Below are positions 5,300-5,666 of a stretch of DNA of 5,666 nucleotides, in pieces. A model generated the notes under the pieces. It did not search any database. It worked only from the letters and a program-made list of their open reading frames with translations, and was not told where the DNA came from. Both the position numbers and the translations under genes were made by a program. Numbering within the stretch: position 1 is the stretch's first letter; each line of letters begins with the position of its first letter. Location: contig JAKADJ010000180.1 in NCBI GenBank assembly GCA_021820645.1, forward strand, positions 1-5,666, given 5' to 3'. This DNA is from Bacillota bacterium (GTDB lineage Bacteria > Bacillota_E > Sulfobacillia > Sulfobacillales > Sulfobacillaceae).

Positions 5300-5666
5300 C
5301 TAGTCGGGACGTCCAGATTGATAGGCATAGTGGCGGCGCGACATGGCCCGCAACGGTACCATCCCCATCTTCCCATAAAACGGCTCGAAGGCCGAATCAC
5401 AAACCAAGTCCACCATGTAAAAGGTGGACAGCATATCTAGCATACGACGGGTCAACTCGCTCCCAATGCCTTGATGTTGATACGCCGGGAGGACTTCCAG
5501 CAACGGAATATAAGCCGAAAGCACGCCGTCACTAATGGCCGTAATAAAACCGACGACGGGGCCCTCGACTCCATTTCGTGCGACCACAACATGTTGACTT
5601 TGACGAAGGATCCTTAGATGCGTTGCTTGCGAGGGTGGATGTGGCCAGCCTCTAAAGAATCCGGGG
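5300..5666 (-). CDS. GNAT N-acetyltransferase, 5'-truncated by window edge
   Basis: The frame is open from the window edge (first full codon at 5665) to TAG 5302-5300, giving 121 residues without a start. The first residues GFFRGWPHPPS and QHVVVAR are already conserved family sequence, so the in-frame GTG at 5587 is not the start. VVGFITAISDGVLSAYIPLLEVLPAYQ leads into QHQGIGSELTRRML, the acetyl-CoA loop (Q-x-x-G-x-G), then MVDLVCDSAFEPFYGKMGM, the usual end of the fold. Full-length relatives are about 130-150 residues, so only a short N-terminal piece is missing. It is cytoplasmic; the substrate is unknown. It shares little with the downstream GNAT beyond the fold, so the pair is not a recent duplication. 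Confidence 0.9.
   Translation of the reverse strand, partial: PGFFRGWPHPPSQATHLRILRQSQHVVVARNGVEGPVVGFITAISDGVLSAYIPLLEVLPAYQHQGIGSELTRRMLDMLSTFYMVDLVCDSAFEPFYGKMGMVPLRAMSRRHYAYQSGRPD

Noticed and set aside
5300..5587. GTG at 5587 as the start of the upstream GNAT gene
   Set aside because: The frame stays open to the window edge and the residues before the GTG are conserved GNAT sequence, so the true start lies outside the window.
1..5666. CRISPR array, tRNA or rRNA genes
   Set aside because: No regularly spaced repeats and no cloverleaf or conserved rRNA sequence were seen by eye on either strand.

Overview
The window is a stretch of bacterial chromosome in which every gene I can support lies on the minus strand, so transcription runs from high to low coordinates. 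Purine-rich Shine-Dalgarno (SD) sequences, a moderately GC-rich base composition and the protein families suggest a Bacillota-type host, perhaps Sulfobacillus- or Alicyclobacillus-like. That placement is an inference from general resemblance, not a database match.

Layout in transcription order. (1) 5666-5300: C-terminal part of a GNAT acetyltransferase, cut by the window edge, with a weak terminator-like hairpin after it. (2) 5161-4760: a second, unrelated GNAT enzyme whose N-terminus looks truncated or frameshifted. (3) 4599-4432: an unrecognised 55-residue ORF with a good SD. (4) 4394-3471: an intact SDR oxidoreductase. (5) 3426-2972: a DUF5680 gene broken by what looks like one missing G. 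(6) 2749-2581: a gene-less leader with promoter, dyad, 19-codon leader peptide and a terminator hairpin. (7) 2580-1438: a 380-residue MFS exporter. (8) 1437-1086: no recognisable gene, two hairpins. (9) 1082-822: a decayed C-terminal remnant of an IS200/IS605-type TnpB. (10) 770-1: an M20-family amidohydrolase running off the window.

The most interesting element is the leader of the MFS gene. It reads as a complete ribosome-controlled attenuator: a sigma-A-like promoter, an SD-preceded 19-residue ORF, and four RNA segments that can pair as 1:2, 2:3 and 3:4. The 3:4 stem is a GC-rich hairpin followed by six U directly before the MFS start codon, and it also buries the MFS SD. A ribosome held near the three Leu codons of the leader would mask segment 1, let 2:3 form, and so remove the terminator. 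This fits inducible expression of an exporter, either by a translation-inhibiting drug or by Leu-tRNA shortage.

Genes 3-5 may be one transcription unit (gaps of 37 and 44 bases). The rest looks like a loose accessory region with signs of decay: two likely frameshifts and one transposon relic. Between the DUF5680 stop and the MFS promoter (2750-2971) I see nothing of note.
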